The position numbers and the translations under genes were made by a program. From NCBI GenBank assembly GCA_900095095.1, contig FMBT01000319.1, forward strand, positions 360,034 through 424,033: a stretch of DNA of 64,000 nt, read 5' to 3'. The notes beneath the pieces were generated by a model that saw only the letters and a program-made list of their open reading frames with translations, was not told the DNA's origin and made no database searches. This DNA is from Fragilariopsis cylindrus CCMP1102. Taxonomy: Eukaryota; Bacillariophyta; Bacillariophyceae; Bacillariales; Bacillariaceae. Shown here piece after piece: positions 10,407 to 22,011 of this stretch. How positions within the stretch are numbered: the stretch's first letter is position 1; each line of letters starts with the position of its first letter.

Positions 10407-12206
10407 CTAGCTTGTCACTAGCTTGTCAGTCACTATGATTGTATGGCGCCAACCACGGTGTATCGACTGTATGGTATGTCCTTCATCTAATAGAGTATCT
10501 ACGTAGGTAGGGGTGAAATAAGCATAATCTCGCAGTATTTCATCTTTCCATAGATGAACTTGATAGACTTTGCCTTGCCCGTCAATGACTGTGGTTCGAT
10601 CATGGTGAGCTTCAAATTGCCGAATGGGTGAATCTAAAACTCCGGCAGGTATAAGTTCTACAGGATCCAAAATAGGTACCGCCTCATCGGAAGCAATTCC
10701 AACAGCATGGACACTACCATCTTCCATAAGTATCGCAGTATGATGCGATCCGCAAGATATTCTTTGGACTTTCATGACTTCGTTGTCATTCGTTTTGGGC
10801 AATCCTACAACCTGTTCGGGTGTCCGTGCGTCTCCTGGACTTGAAGTCCCATCTATCTTTTCTTCTTCGTCATCATCGTCACCGTCGGAAGTATTGCCAT
10901 TGTCGCCACGACTCATATTTTTCCCCCATATAAAAACCTTGTCGTCATTTGTCAATAAGGCACCGTGATGAAAGCCAGCCCCAATTTCGACTACTCTTTG
11001 GTTGTCATCATCGAGTATGATGGGTCGCGCCCACGGATCTTGATCGGCATCTACATTCCGTCCCAACTGACCTCGGTTGGCTTTACCCCAACTATAGACT
11101 TGTCCTTCCTTCGATAGAGCATAGCCCTGTTGGAAACCGAGTACGACTTGTACGATGGGTTGATCCTGCTCAGCAGCCAAGCTGTCGCTGACTTTATCAC
11201 CTCCCCCAATCGGCAAGGACGTCAACGAAAGTCCTCGGACCGGTTCTGGTGTCCAGACATTATTCGAAGTAATACCTGTCCCGCATTGACCTCTATTGTT
11301 TATTCCCGTCATACTTTTATTGATGTATGGTGTAGTATGGCAAAAGGAGTAAGAGCAATGAGCAGTGAGCAATGAGCAATGAGCAATAAAAAGGGTCAAT
11401 GATGATACAAAGAAAGAGAATGAACAAGATCATCACAGTAGACAACAGTAGCAAACGATAATTCCATTTGTAAATACTCACTAAAGAGTACCCGCTTCTC
11501 CAATCACGGCAAGAAAGCCTGGTCCACAAGCTACTTGCTTGATTCTATTGTCGGCGACTGAATTTTTGTTGTTGTTACTGTTAGTGTTGCTGTTGATCGA
11601 AATCTTCGTCCAATCGTCCAGTAGAGAATACTTCTCAGCAATTTTCCAAGTCTCTTTTTGCTCCGGACTATTGTTTATGCTTCCATTTGCAAATCCTATC
11701 AAAGAAGAGATCATTCCTCCAACGGGTGTCGTAGCACTCGTATCGTGATTTCGATTGACCCATCGTTGTAGAAAGCCAGGCATTCGATTCAATCTCAATA
11801 GTGACACAAGATCATGTGATCGTCCTACAATACGGAGTACTCCTTGTGTATCCAAAATAGCGCTGTTGCCCCAACCGACGGTTGCCTGTTGTATGTCATC
11901 GTGTTGGTAAATAAGGACGGGTGACGATGACGACGATGACGACGACAACAACGAAAATAAATTCGACGACTCATTGTCGTTGCTGGTGCTGCTATCACTA
12001 CTACTAGTGCCATCACTATCAGACCTCGCTGTTGATTTCCAACCTTCTTCCGACACTTCTTCGTCGAAATGGCCAGGGATACTCTTCAGTATATTTTCTC
12101 GCCTCATTGCACCTGTCCATCCTTCACCCACAGCAAAAATCGCCATTGATCGTCGATAGTGATGATGACGGCGACAAAATCGGAATACATTATTACTTTG
12201 CAACAT
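10407..12206 (-). CDS. RCC1-like beta-propeller repeat protein
   Basis: Two exons, 12206-11482 and 11313-10407, give 543 residues. The 168-base intron starts GTGAGT and ends AAAAG; splicing joins GEAGTL to YMTGINNRGQCGTG, recreating a typical RCC1 repeat. Further repeats are VYSWGKANRGQLGRN, VFIWGKNMSRGDNGN and ISCGSHHTAILMEDG. RCC1 repeats fold into a seven-bladed propeller and occur in Ran exchange factors and many unrelated proteins. The N-terminus (RFCRRHHHYRRSMAIFAVGEGWTGAM) is Arg/His-rich and could be a mitochondrial presequence, as in the RCC1L/RUG3 group; a second Met at residue 21 is an alternative start. Ser and Asn runs are inserted between repeats. Confidence 0.75.
11314..11481 (-). 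repeat. Intronic degenerate CATTGCTC-type minisatellite
   Basis: Within the RCC1-like gene intron, at about 11355-11390, the plus strand repeats AGTGAGCAATGAGCAATGAG in 7-8 base steps. It is short and has no evident function. Confidence 0.5.
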
Positions 12207-12832
12207 CGTATAATATCGAGAGCAAGTGAGAGGCAGGACCTACTTGTACTTGATTTACGATGTATGTTTGTGCAGTATCGGAATAATAAGGAGCATAACA
12301 ATAAGTTCTCATAGTGCGTATTTATGAGCAGATCCATCAGAGAAGAGCGATTTTATTTATTTATTTGTTGGCTACTAATAGTACCTACCTAGTACCTACT
12401 CTCTTTGAATCCTGAGCCAGAAAATGCGGCATAAGTGTTCGAAAGAAATTCTTTAAAATTTCAAAATATCATTAAGTGGAATTGTCGAATTTGTATATCT
12501 GTACAAATCATGTAGAAATTATGTAAAATAAATACTATTCTGCCTCTGATTCTCAATCCTACTGTACTGTATTCAGAACCTTTACCGGTAGTTTCCAAAA
12601 ATTTACCGCGATAATAAACGCATCTATTTAACACGAGGATTCGCATACCATAAGAAAGGTGCATAACTTCTTCGCCGATTCATTCGACACAAAGACACCA
12701 ATCTAAAATTGGAACCCAAAAGACAACCCTATCTGTCTCTACTAGAAGCTATTACAAACTAGTCCATTGCTTTTAGTTAGAAAGCATGGAAGTGTATGGT
12801 AAAATTTTGACTATATTAACACTACAACACAT
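12207..12832. other. Intergenic region
   Basis: About 620 bases with no supported gene. A 67-codon open frame at 12461-12664 (minus) lacks family features and is probably chance. Confidence 0.5.
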
Positions 12833-13552
12833 TCACATTACTCTGCACATGCTACCGCATGAAATAGCTGCCATTAACGTGTCGAATATTGTTCCCAAGT
12901 AGTAGTCAGCGACCCAACGATGATTTGGACCAAAGCAGACCGAAATTTGTGTATTAATATAGGATTCATCTTCAACGACTTCTTGTTCAAGGTTATTGGC
13001 ATTCGTTCTTGCTTTTTCCTTGGATTTCTTACTAGACTTGATAGCTATACTAGATAAGTTCTGCTGTATATTCCTCGTAGTACAACAAGTATTCTCTTCT
13101 CTCTCTGCTGTAATTACGTGTTTAGCAGCTCGATGATGTAACAGGACACGTCGCATATGGTTGTGACATCGTGCAGATTTAAGTTTCGCTCCAAATCGAC
13201 GGTGTTTGGAATCCAATACATCGCATCGAAATCTATCCATATCATTTAACGTGTACCAACAATCTTTTTTGTCAATTATTGAAATTCGTTTAATTTCTTT
13301 TACGGTAATTTCATCAAAGAATGATACCTTTCGAGTGCTTTGTTTTCGTTGGGATGGTGAGATAATCAACTTTTGATTATTGTTAGCATCAGGAATCTTT
13401 CTACCAGTATCATTCGCCTGTCTGCTGGAACTCCGTCGATTCCCTTTTGGTGATGTCGCATATCTTTCAGATGATGGTATTGAAAGAGTTGTTACTAAGG
13501 AATTCGTATTATGAAACCCCTTTTGGCTATGGCGCATCGATCTTCTCGTCAT
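12833..13552 (-). CDS. Unknown basic protein, lineage-specific type
   Basis: A complete 239-residue reading frame from the ATG at 13550-13552. The first 75 residues are Arg/Ser/Asn-rich and likely disordered. A compact core follows: VSFFDEITVKEIKRIS, then DKKDCWYTLNDMDRFRCD (about 75-108), and then a His/Arg-rich stretch with HNHMRRVLLHH. I do not recognise a Pfam family. The VSF..ITVKEI....CWYT pattern resembles a short acidic/aromatic core I associate with many unannotated diatom proteins, but that is recollection rather than a demonstrated family. No signal peptide or membrane segment is seen. Function unknown. Confidence 0.6.
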   Translation of the reverse strand: MTRRSMRHSQKGFHNTNSLVTTLSIPSSERYATSPKGNRRSSSRQANDTGRKIPDANNNQKLIISPSQRKQSTRKVSFFDEITVKEIKRISIIDKKDCWYTLNDMDRFRCDVLDSKHRRFGAKLKSARCHNHMRRVLLHHRAAKHVITAEREENTCCTTRNIQQNLSSIAIKSSKKSKEKARTNANNLEQEVVEDESYINTQISVCFGPNHRWVADYYLGTIFDTLMAAISCGSMCRVM

Positions 13553-14458
13553 CCTCAGTGTTTTTTAATGCGTATATTGTAAGTTGGAATGGTTTCAAAG
13601 CAAAATAGGAGTCTTTTTCTCTTTCTTCTATTGTGACGTTGCCTGAATGGAATGGAATTGATCTTGTTTGCTGTGATTATTGAGAGATATGGTCTCAAAA
13701 TGGATGATACTGTAGAGTTTGTTGTTTTTGCTTGAGAAAGTCTGAACAAAAGGCTATGGTCTTGTATTATATTAAGTATCGCAACTACTAGTTTAATAAT
13801 AATAGCATTTACGGTACAGCAGTAAAGGTTTTCAGTCGTACCAGTACCGGGTATGATTTCAATTACACAGTACGGGGTCGTACAGTATCTTCCCTAACAA
13901 GATCAGTTGATTCAAATTGTTCAGATATTAAATCGTAGACGATGAAAGTATATCGGACTCTCGACGAATAAGAGCTCATTATGCGCGTGCGAAATTTTTA
14001 AAATTTTGATTTGATGCGTTGACACCGTGACCAGGGAACATCCTGGATTAAAAAAAATGAAAATGGCGCAAAAATGCTGGCCGACCAATTTTTTAAATTT
14101 CTTCACTTCTGACTTTTTTGTTCATATTTATAGGTAGTACTTATACATACGAAATGAATATCCTATCATATGATAATGACACGTGTAGTGTAGGCAGGCA
14201 AATTAGTACGTTGTACGCATAAAATGCTTCCAAAAAATTCCTGTGTGAGTGAGAAACTTGAAAAACTTTTCTCTTCTTGGATACTTTTGAATGAATGACA
14301 AGTGTCAAGATTCATTCATTCCGATCAAGATAAGAAAAAAAAAAACACCGATAGACCTAAGTTGTACAAGAAAGCTTAACTTGTTATCTTCAGTTCCCAG
14401 TAGTATAGATCTCCTTTAATCCTATCTTTCCAGTGCATACTATATAACCTACTATATA
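13553..14458. other. Divergent intergenic region rich in GTAC motifs
   Basis: About 900 bases upstream of ispD and of the unknown basic protein. Short GTAC-centred motifs cluster at 13800-13900 (ACGGTACAGCAG, CGTACCAGTACCGGG, CAGTACGGGGTCGTACAGTA). Small open frames here have no recognisable features. Confidence 0.45.
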
Positions 14459-15535
14459 ATGAAATTTATAGTACACAACAACGTCCTCGCGTTCGCGTTG
14501 GTCTTGATATGCAATAAGTTGTGCATCTCTTCGGCGTTTGTAGCCAAACAACACTCCGAAAGGACCATAAACACAAGACTAAATTCAAATAGTAATGGTG
14601 AATCAGATTTTTCCACTCCAGACATGGGTGATGTCGGATTCGTATTATTGGCAGGAGGTACTGGTAGTAGAATGAAAGCGGGTATGCGTAAGTAGTTACT
14701 TGGTAGTTTTACTATATCGACTTAAAAGAAGAAGAAAGATACTTCCCCACCTTGAAATATGTTGCATCGCTACGTATTCAATTCAATCTAACGCAATCCG
14801 GTTTTTCATATACTACTTGCGACTGATTGGAATTGTATAGCCAAACAGTATCTTCCTTTACGTGGAGTTCCTGTCCTGCACCATTCACTCGATTTATTCC
14901 TTGAAAAGTTAGTAGACCACTGTAAAAGTAATAATAAGGGAACATCATCGCCTCCAGAAAATGTTGTCCTTGTTATGGATCCCCTATATCAACCCGAATA
15001 TCAATCCATCGTAGATCGGTATCCAGGTCGTCTAGAATTTGCTAATCCCGGTGTGGAAAGACAAGGATCAGTTGAAAATGGTCTTAATAAGTTAGTTGAA
15101 ATGTCAAAGGGCAAATGTCAATTTGTTGCTATTCACGATAGTGCTCGGCCTTTGGTTACAATAGAGGAAATATGCAATGTCGTTGTGGATGCTAAGGAAC
15201 ATGGTGCAGCTGTTTTGGGTGTGCCATGCAAAGCTACAATCAAAGAAAGTGAGGATGGTTCCTTCGTCGCACGAACAATTCCAAGATCAAAATTATGGGA
15301 GGTTCATACTCCACAAGTGATCAAAATCGAAACTTTACTTAAAGGGTTTAAAAAGGTGGCAGCAGAAAATTTAGAAGTTACCGATGATGTTTCCGTCGTA
15401 GAAGCATTGGGAGAACCGGTCAAACTTACAAGGGGTGAATACACTAATTTAAAGATAACAACTCCGGAAGATATGGATGTTGCTGAAGCTATTTTAGAAG
15501 ACCGAAAAAGTAAACCTGTTAACATGCTGGCTTAA
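14459..15535 (+). CDS. ispD: 2-C-methyl-D-erythritol 4-phosphate cytidylyltransferase, plastid
   Basis: Exons 14459-14687 and 14841-15535 give 307 residues. The intron (GTAAGT...TATAG) interrupts the CTP-binding signature; splicing restores LLAGGTGSRMKAGMPKQYLP. Other family motifs are HDSARPLV near residue 145, GVPCKATIKE, RSKLWEVHTPQV and TDDVSVVE. The enzyme makes CDP-methylerythritol from MEP and CTP in the plastid MEP isoprenoid pathway. The N-terminus is a signal peptide (hydrophobic core VLAFALVLICNKLCI) followed by SSAFVAKQ. That is a Ser-Ala-Phe cleavage motif of the ASAF type used for import into complex red-lineage plastids, which supports a diatom or other ochrophyte host. Confidence 0.9.
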
Positions 15536-15875
15536 TAAAATAATATCTATAATATAAAGTAAAATCATACAGCTTGTGTTCTTAATAGTGATACAACATA
15601 TAGTTCCTTTCAGGTATTCCATAGCTACGACTATATTGAATATTTTTTACAAAATATCCTAATTATGACAAATTTAGAGATACATTTTAGAGATTCCGTT
15701 GTTGAAATACCATCAGCCTGGGGAGGCGTTTCGCAATTCAGGATGATCCATTCTACGGTAGATTATATCATGCGATAAAGTAAATAGAAAGTACTATGTG
15801 ACGAGGTCGACTGACTGGACTCCCTTTAAGCGTAGTTTTTAGCTTGTGAGTTTTATTGTTGATGAAATATCTATA
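15536..15875. other. Convergent intergenic region
   Basis: About 340 bases between the ispD stop and the MYND gene stop; no feature is seen. Confidence 0.5.
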
Positions 15876-17189
15876 TTATATTTCTTTACAAACGGACTTA
15901 TGATACGCCCAATCCTCTTTCTGACACTCGACGCTACAGTATGTGGCAATCTGGCATCTACTGCATTTTTTCATTTTAGTTATAGATGACCGTTTCTGAC
16001 AAGCATTACACGTCACTAGCTTGGATTTCTTTTCACGACGTTCAAGTCTCTCTTCTTGACGGATCAAACAATCGGCTTTATGATATTCTCTAGCTGTCTC
16101 TCTGCACGACCTGGAACAATAATATTCTACATGACATTCTTTGCATCGAATAGATAGTCTAATAATTTCCCCACTATCAGGATCTTGCTCACCATGAACT
16201 TTCGCGCATGAAGGATTTTCACAAGACTTCCCGACACGATCATTTAACTTGGGTTCAGCAACCGCCGTCTGTGTCAGTGCACTATTAGGAGTTCGTTCCA
16301 CACCATTAGTGTCGGAATGCATACTCCGCGAAAGAACAGTACGATAATCATTCTGCAAGGCTTCCCATGCACCCGAATGTTCCCACAGATTATATAGAGT
16401 CCATGCATCTAGGATATCTTCTACGTGAGGATGCGTCTCCGGCCGTGGCGGACCATCTTCTAAAAAGGAGGCAGAACCAGCTTCGTTTAAAACTTCTTTG
16501 GCTGGTAACGTGAAAGATAATTTTGGCCGTCTACCGTCTATTACGGACGGATTCACCTTTAATGTCATATCCTCCAACAAATCTTCCATACACTCTAGAC
16601 AAGTCAAGCGACAAATCGTTCTTGTCCCTAATGTCATCTGTGATCCCTTCATTATTGTGATTTGAAGTAACGGATAAAATAATAACCAGTATTCGTGGTC
16701 GTAATCGTCCCCCTCATGGGGTATTTCAGCCTTCTTTCCGCATAATGGACATAACAGTAATGATTGTACATCTGGCCAATCGAAATTCCCATTCGGTGAT
16801 ATATTCATTTCTATTGATTGTTCTTTCGTTCGCATCATAACATTAAAGTCTTGAAAATTTTCTGGTGTGAATATACATCGACCTCCAACTGTTAGTGTTA
16901 TTGGCATCGTCCGTTGTGGTGATCCAGGAGCCGGTTCGAATTGTAGTATTGTACATCCATTAAAGTCGACGTAAAAATTTTCATCTCCATTCGGACTGCC
17001 ACTACTAGTAGCATCTGGATTATAACCCTTATCTTGATACACGAGGACTCTTTGTTTTGGTAAGCTTTTTATCCGAGGATCGAAGGCACCGTCCTCTTGT
17101 ATCAGTAGGCTACATTTTGCTTCCATCATGCCCGCCGTTTCCAAGGCAGACCAAAGTGGTGCGGAAGGAGTAGACATAGGGTCTGTCAT
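15876..17189 (-). CDS. Protein with two C-terminal MYND-type zinc fingers
   Basis: A single exon of 437 residues from the ATG at 17187-17189. The first 320 residues are an unrecognised globular region containing a CPLCGKK...CLEC cysteine set. The C-terminus has two MYND-like zinc-binding units: CENPSCAKVHG...CKECHVEYYCSRSCRETAREYHKADC, listed here only by its cysteines (about residues 330-385), and CNACQKRSS...CSRCQIATYCSVECQ...HKSVC (about 398-434). MYND fingers mediate protein-protein contacts, often in transcription or chromatin factors. The long N-terminal part appears specific to this lineage, so the biological role is unknown. Confidence 0.8.
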   Translation of the reverse strand: MTDPMSTPSAPLWSALETAGMMEAKCSLLIQEDGAFDPRIKSLPKQRVLVYQDKGYNPDATSSGSPNGDENFYVDFNGCTILQFEPAPGSPQRTMPITLTVGGRCIFTPENFQDFNVMMRTKEQSIEMNISPNGNFDWPDVQSLLLCPLCGKKAEIPHEGDDYDHEYWLLFYPLLQITIMKGSQMTLGTRTICRLTCLECMEDLLEDMTLKVNPSVIDGRRPKLSFTLPAKEVLNEAGSASFLEDGPPRPETHPHVEDILDAWTLYNLWEHSGAWEALQNDYRTVLSRSMHSDTNGVERTPNSALTQTAVAEPKLNDRVGKSCENPSCAKVHGEQDPDSGEIIRLSIRCKECHVEYYCSRSCRETAREYHKADCLIRQEERLERREKKSKLVTCNACQKRSSITKMKKCSRCQIATYCSVECQKEDWAYHKSVCKEI

Positions 17190-18797
17190 GGTTTATATAT
17201 TATTTTTGTTGTGTGGTTGATCCCCGAGAAAGGCGATACTCTAAATTTCTTCCTTCCTTTCTTTTTCCCCTTATTCGTTTTTCAGACTTGTTTATTAAGG
17301 CGTGGGTATTTTTGTTTGTCCGTGATCAACGGAAGCGTTGTGACAAATCTGATCTGGGCACGACTTTATATATGTTATCTGAGCAAAAAGCAGACCCCGG
17401 AATTACTTCTTCGACTTTCAATGAACAATAAGTCACTACTGTATAGATCACTTTCAAGCCAATATTTGTAGCGACACGTACGACCGTTGTAGACGGGAGT
17501 GTGTTTACAGAAAAGCGACCCGAACTTATTAACGATATAGACGATGATGCATTATCAGTAGAAAAAAAAGAATAATGGTTGTTTAAAAATATCGGGATTC
17601 CAGAACTCTTTCTAGTCAATGTGAAAGTGTTTATTTGCTTCAATGAGAATAATTGGGTAGGCCTTTGTTCCAATACTTTTATCAATGATTACTGATGAAG
17701 TTCCAGATTACACAGTAGTAACATCACAACATCTTATTTTATGGTAAATGCACGTACAAATGTAGATAAGCTAATCGAGGAACTATCATTAAGACCGAGG
17801 AATGAGCAAAAATCATTATTATTTACTGTACATTTAGACAAACCTTCCTACCGTTGTTCTGAGAAAAAAGCCTTAAGGTTAAGAGAGTAAAAACATTTAT
17901 AAGAAGCCGGCTTTCGCGGGGCTTATTCGTTTTTCGCTTAAGTTCTGCGGTACCTAGTACAGTATGTAACTGGTACTACTAAGTAGTACTAGCCCTATTA
18001 TGTGCATCGTCACGTAACGTACTTACCATTGCCTTAAAAAACGAGTTTGATACAAACTGTAAGCAAGACCCTTTGTAAAGTACTGTACCATTGTTAGTTG
18101 TTTTAGAATGACTTAATCCATGTATCAGAGACTAAAAGTAGTAGTAGTAGTTGCAGTTGTTGATGATGGTGATGAGACGAGGTTGAGGCATGCAACGCAA
18201 CACACCAGCTGCAAAACTTTGCTACTACACAATCCCTGCCAATATTTCAAATTCCATTGCCTGCCTGCCATTTGGGTGTGATTCATAACTTGTTCTTGAT
18301 TCAGCTGTCATATTCTGCTGCCTGTTGTTTAATTTGCAGCTTGACTTTGATCCAGCAGTTTTGCAAAACCTCTCTATATCTTGTTGGATAAAAATATTAT
18401 ATTATTGTGCGTATTATTCTGGTGATAATTGATTTTTAAAATGATTTTGAAGACATCACAACTAAGGGTTTAACTTGGAATCATCATCCTCCCAATCAAC
18501 ACAGCTACCATTGCTGTATCGTATCAAATTTTGATTCATAGGTAATCCGATATACCAGATCTCAATGAATGATGTTTGTGTTGACAACAAATTTGGGGGA
18601 GACGATAATTTGTTTTTCGTGCTATTTTTTTCGCCTTAACACACAAAAGATCTTCATTTTCCCATTCTGCTTCAGTAAGTTAGTTCCTCGTTGCAATCTA
18701 CTATGTGATCGGGAACGGTATGGTTTTCACATATTTATGTGGTTGGAGAAAACTTGGCCGATATATACAGATACGGAAAGCCAACACACAACACAAA
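17190..18797. other. Long intergenic region without supported genes
   Basis: About 1.6 kb between the divergent MYND and sulfotransferase-like genes. A T/C-rich stretch at 17240-17290 lies just upstream of the MYND start. GTAC/CTAG-type palindromic motifs cluster at 17945-18000. Small overlapping open frames (60-120 codons) have no conserved features, and most lack ATG starts. Confidence 0.5.
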
Positions 18798-20102
18798 ATG
18801 CCTTCCATTTCGCCTTCTAGTATCCGAAGAAGATACCAATCTCCATTTCCAAAATCCAACCTAAAGTGTATATACCCTATCGTCATCGCATTCATAGCTC
18901 TTCATTTTTTTTGGATATGCTACGATGAATATATTACATCTCACCAACGTTACCGACCCAAAAGAAAACCTGTACGCGTAACAGAATCCAGTCCACTGAG
19001 TCCATTTTATTCGTCACCGATGCATAATGAGTACAATGGCTCAAGAATATTCCCTATATACAACAATTCGTTCCCATGCGGTCAGCTAAGGATGAAGCTG
19101 CCATGCGTACTCGAGCTGATGCAAAAGAAGGTTTATTTTACGTAAAAGAAATTGAAACTTCATCAACAATTTTTTCAAGTGTAACAGCCCGGATAGCACG
19201 GAATATGGGACAACGGCAGCAGCAGCAACAACTTCTCTCTGGTGTTGTGGATGGCAATACAAACAATGTTACGGGAACGGTTTGTTCAACTCGTGTTGAT
19301 CTCAACGGGCAAGACGATTCCGTGGTCGTTTACCACAAAAGTCTTTTCTATGGAGTGTAGTAGCCGAACCAGTAGATCGTCTTATCGCAAAGTATTATCA
19401 TTACGCCGATATTAAACAACAAGTCACTAATGACAAGCGACAAATAACCACTAAATTCCAAGACTATGTTCTAAACAACGAAAATCAAGATTATGGTTAT
19501 TATTTCCGTTCTCTTTCTGTCAAACAAAATCTCAATCCGTACAACATGAAACGTCAACCTTATATCCGAGAATTACTTGATAGCTACGATTTTTTGGGAA
19601 TTAGTGAGCGAATAGATGAATCATTGGCAGTATTGATGATAATATTAGGCTTGGAGATTCAAGATGTTCTCTACCTTCCCACCCCCAAAGCAAGTCTGAA
19701 GGATGGTAGTAGTAGTAGTAGTAGTAGTATTATAGACTATTATGAAAATTGGAAAAAGGATCATTGTCGACCAATTCCTGTACCAGAGGTTACATTGGAG
19801 ATGAAACAGTGGTTTTATAGTGAAGAATTTGAAGCGTTTATCGAAGCCGATGTGTTGTTTTACAAGGCAGTCAACAAATCACTAGACGCAACGATTGATA
19901 ACTTAGGAAAACAACGGGTTGAAAGGCAGTCAAGCAACTTCAAATGGCGCAATCTCAAGTCGAGAAGATGTGTCAAAATGTTCGGTTCCCATGCTCTTCA
20001 GAAGGTGAATTTCAAAAAGAAACAGACTGCTTCTTTTCTAATATCGGTTGTGGATATGAATGTATCGATAATGTAGGTCAGAGTCTCAAAAATCTAGATT
20101 GA
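18798..20102 (+). CDS. Type II membrane sulfotransferase-like protein (three frameshifts)
   Basis: The start chosen is the ATG at 18798. About 25 cytosolic residues precede one membrane anchor (CIYPIVIAFIALHFFWICYD), the layout of Golgi carbohydrate sulfotransferases. The lumenal part contains YVKEIETSSTIFSSVTARIARN at the place of the 5'-phosphosulfate loop. It also has LWSVVAEPVDRLIAKYYHY at the place of the 3'-phosphate motif, and FLGISERIDESLAVLMIILG. Frame breaks occur at CCC (19073-19075), TTTT (19344-19347) and AAA (19922-19924); one added base at each gives a continuous 435-residue protein. It ends in a Cys-rich tail (MCQNVRFPC...CFFSNIGCGYEC) with a stop at 20100-20102. The usual R-D-P of the second motif reads A-E-P here, so activity is uncertain. 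Confidence 0.6.
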
Positions 20103-20687
20103 TCTTCAAAACTAGATCAAGAAGTCTAAAGAAGATGGAAAATGACACATTGTCTTCTCTCACTAGAAGTATATTCGAACTAAATATACGACAATGGGGT
20201 ATTCTTTAAAACCGGTAGACTGAATAAACAAATAATAGTCAAAACAAAGTAATTACGGTATCCCCAGCGATTATTTCATCCAATCAGGATCGGAATTGCA
20301 CGACTCGTTCTCGATTCAAACCCGTCATCGATATCATCCGATATCATCATCGATATCATCATCATACCTTCCCTTTGCAAAGACGACGAAAGCTCACGAT
20401 GGTAAGAAGGGGCTGTACTGCAGAGAGGGTGGAAGTCAAAGGGCAGTGAATTAATCATACGATACTTGACAAATAATACATCAGTGTTAAAAGATTCTAG
20501 TACTATAGCTGTATTAATCTAGAGGTAGCGTGATGTACCCGAAACAAAAGTAGATGTTGAAGGAATATTGGATACCCAACACTTTGTGATAATGCTACTG
20601 AAGGAATCTGATCAGTGGTAGAGTTTTGGATAAGTGTTCAACATGATTATCCTCTTTCTTAAGAAAGTACTACAGTAAATAATCAAG
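20103..20687. other. Convergent intergenic region with ATCGATATC repeats
   Basis: About 585 bases without a gene. A short tract at 20322-20365 repeats ATCATCGATATC, which is internally palindromic (GATATC, ATCGAT). Confidence 0.5.
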
Positions 20688-21303
20688 CTACCGTAATAAA
20701 GCTTCCTTGACTTCTTCACTGGTAGTTGGTACGCTGAACAATCCAAAATTATGTTCGATCGCAGCTTCATGCGCAGCCAAGCTGGTTGCGCCAACACAGT
20801 CTTTAAGTGTGTATACTTTGTATCCCTTTTCATAAGCGGTACGCATAGTAGATTCAATACAACAATTGGTTAAAAAGCCACCCAATACAACATTCTTCAT
20901 ATTGTTTTGACGAAGAATGAAATCAAGATTCGTCGATTGGAAAGCACATAATCCAGTTTTTCCCTTTACCACAAGTTCATTTTCCTTGGGTTTCATTGCA
21001 TCACATATTTCGTGACCCGTGCTACCAATCTCAAATGCACTACCCTCTTTGACACCTGCAAGGATTCCATATGGCATATTACTTATCTCATTATGACCCT
21101 TTTCAAAACCAATTGGACAATGGACGATCGTTACACCCTTCTCACGACAGAATTCAAGTAACTTAGATGAATTTTCAAGCATACCAGTTTTTCCATAACT
21201 TCTTTCACGGCAGGGTAGAGTTTTCACCTTCCGTTGTGAATTCATTTTGATACTCGATCAAAATTAAGGCTGTTTCTTTAGTATCGAGAGTAAAGTCTGG
21301 CAT
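20688..21303 (-). CDS. Isochorismatase-like cysteine hydrolase (two frameshifts)
   Basis: The start is the ATG at 21301-21303 (MPDFTLDTKETALILIEYQN). The fold family is shown by LILIEYQNEF at the N-terminus, the Lys in VVKGKTGLCAF, and the nucleophile region GGFLTNCCIESTMRTAYEKG. The family includes nicotinamidases and isochorismatases. Two frame breaks lie at plus-strand T runs 21221-21224 and 21188-21192 (A runs in the gene). One added A at each yields a continuous 205-residue protein through KLYPAVKEVMEKTGMLEN. The position usually held by the catalytic Asp (Asp-x-Gln-Asn) is Glu here (EYQN). The substrate cannot be predicted. Confidence 0.75.
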
Positions 21304-22011
21304 TTTTTTGAAGGTAAAGGTACCGATAACGATGATGATTATAATAGTACAGTAAAAGGAATGATGTAACAAATTCAAACTTCTTGAAATATGCCAAAAA
21401 ATGAACAAAATATTTTGTGATGATGAATGATTGTTACAGTACCCGAAGAAAGATTTTATCGCTGACCTACGGTACTATTCTAGTGTATGTACTAGTAGTA
21501 AGTTTGGGTCTTGCTCATATCTTCAACGTACTGTACCAATGTAAACAATATTAATAGATCAGTCTTTTTAAGGGAGGGAGGAGCGAAAAGCTACTGTATC
21601 AGCTTTTATTCCTTATTAACTTCTCCCACTTTGTTAGTGTAAAGGTGTCACACGTGCCGTCGCGCACGATAAAAGATTCCCCATTGAGTTACTAAGTATG
21701 CCGCAACGGCACGACTGATTAAGTGATCACGCGCTATCAATCAACTTCAATTACGTTAGGCGTAACTTACGACAGTTTTACCAAACATAAATATGGGGAG
21801 TGAAGCCGTTGCAAATTAAAAATCGAAATGTCAATCTCAAAACAAAAAAAAGATTTTATTTACACAGCAGCACGCACCAAGCCACAATAATATTTATTAT
21901 CTGATCGTATCAAATCATAACAAAACAAAACCAAAACCATTAAATTCAATTAAATTAAACTGAATTAAATATACCGTAGATCTATCAATCAATAAAAGCA
22001 AAACATCTATC
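21304..22011. promoter_or_regulatory. Divergent intergenic space hydrolase/acyl-CoA synthetase
   Basis: About 700 bases between divergent starts. GTAC-type motifs occur at 21440-21540, and an A-rich tract lies at 21840-21860 before the synthetase start. No named element is seen. Confidence 0.4.

Noticed and set aside
12461-12664. 67-codon minus-strand open frame upstream of the RCC1-like gene
   Set aside because: It has no conserved features and is consistent with chance in AT-rich DNA.
17211-17685. Overlapping small open frames upstream of the MYND gene
   Set aside because: They are short, overlap on both strands, lack conserved motifs and sit in a T/C-rich promoter-like stretch.
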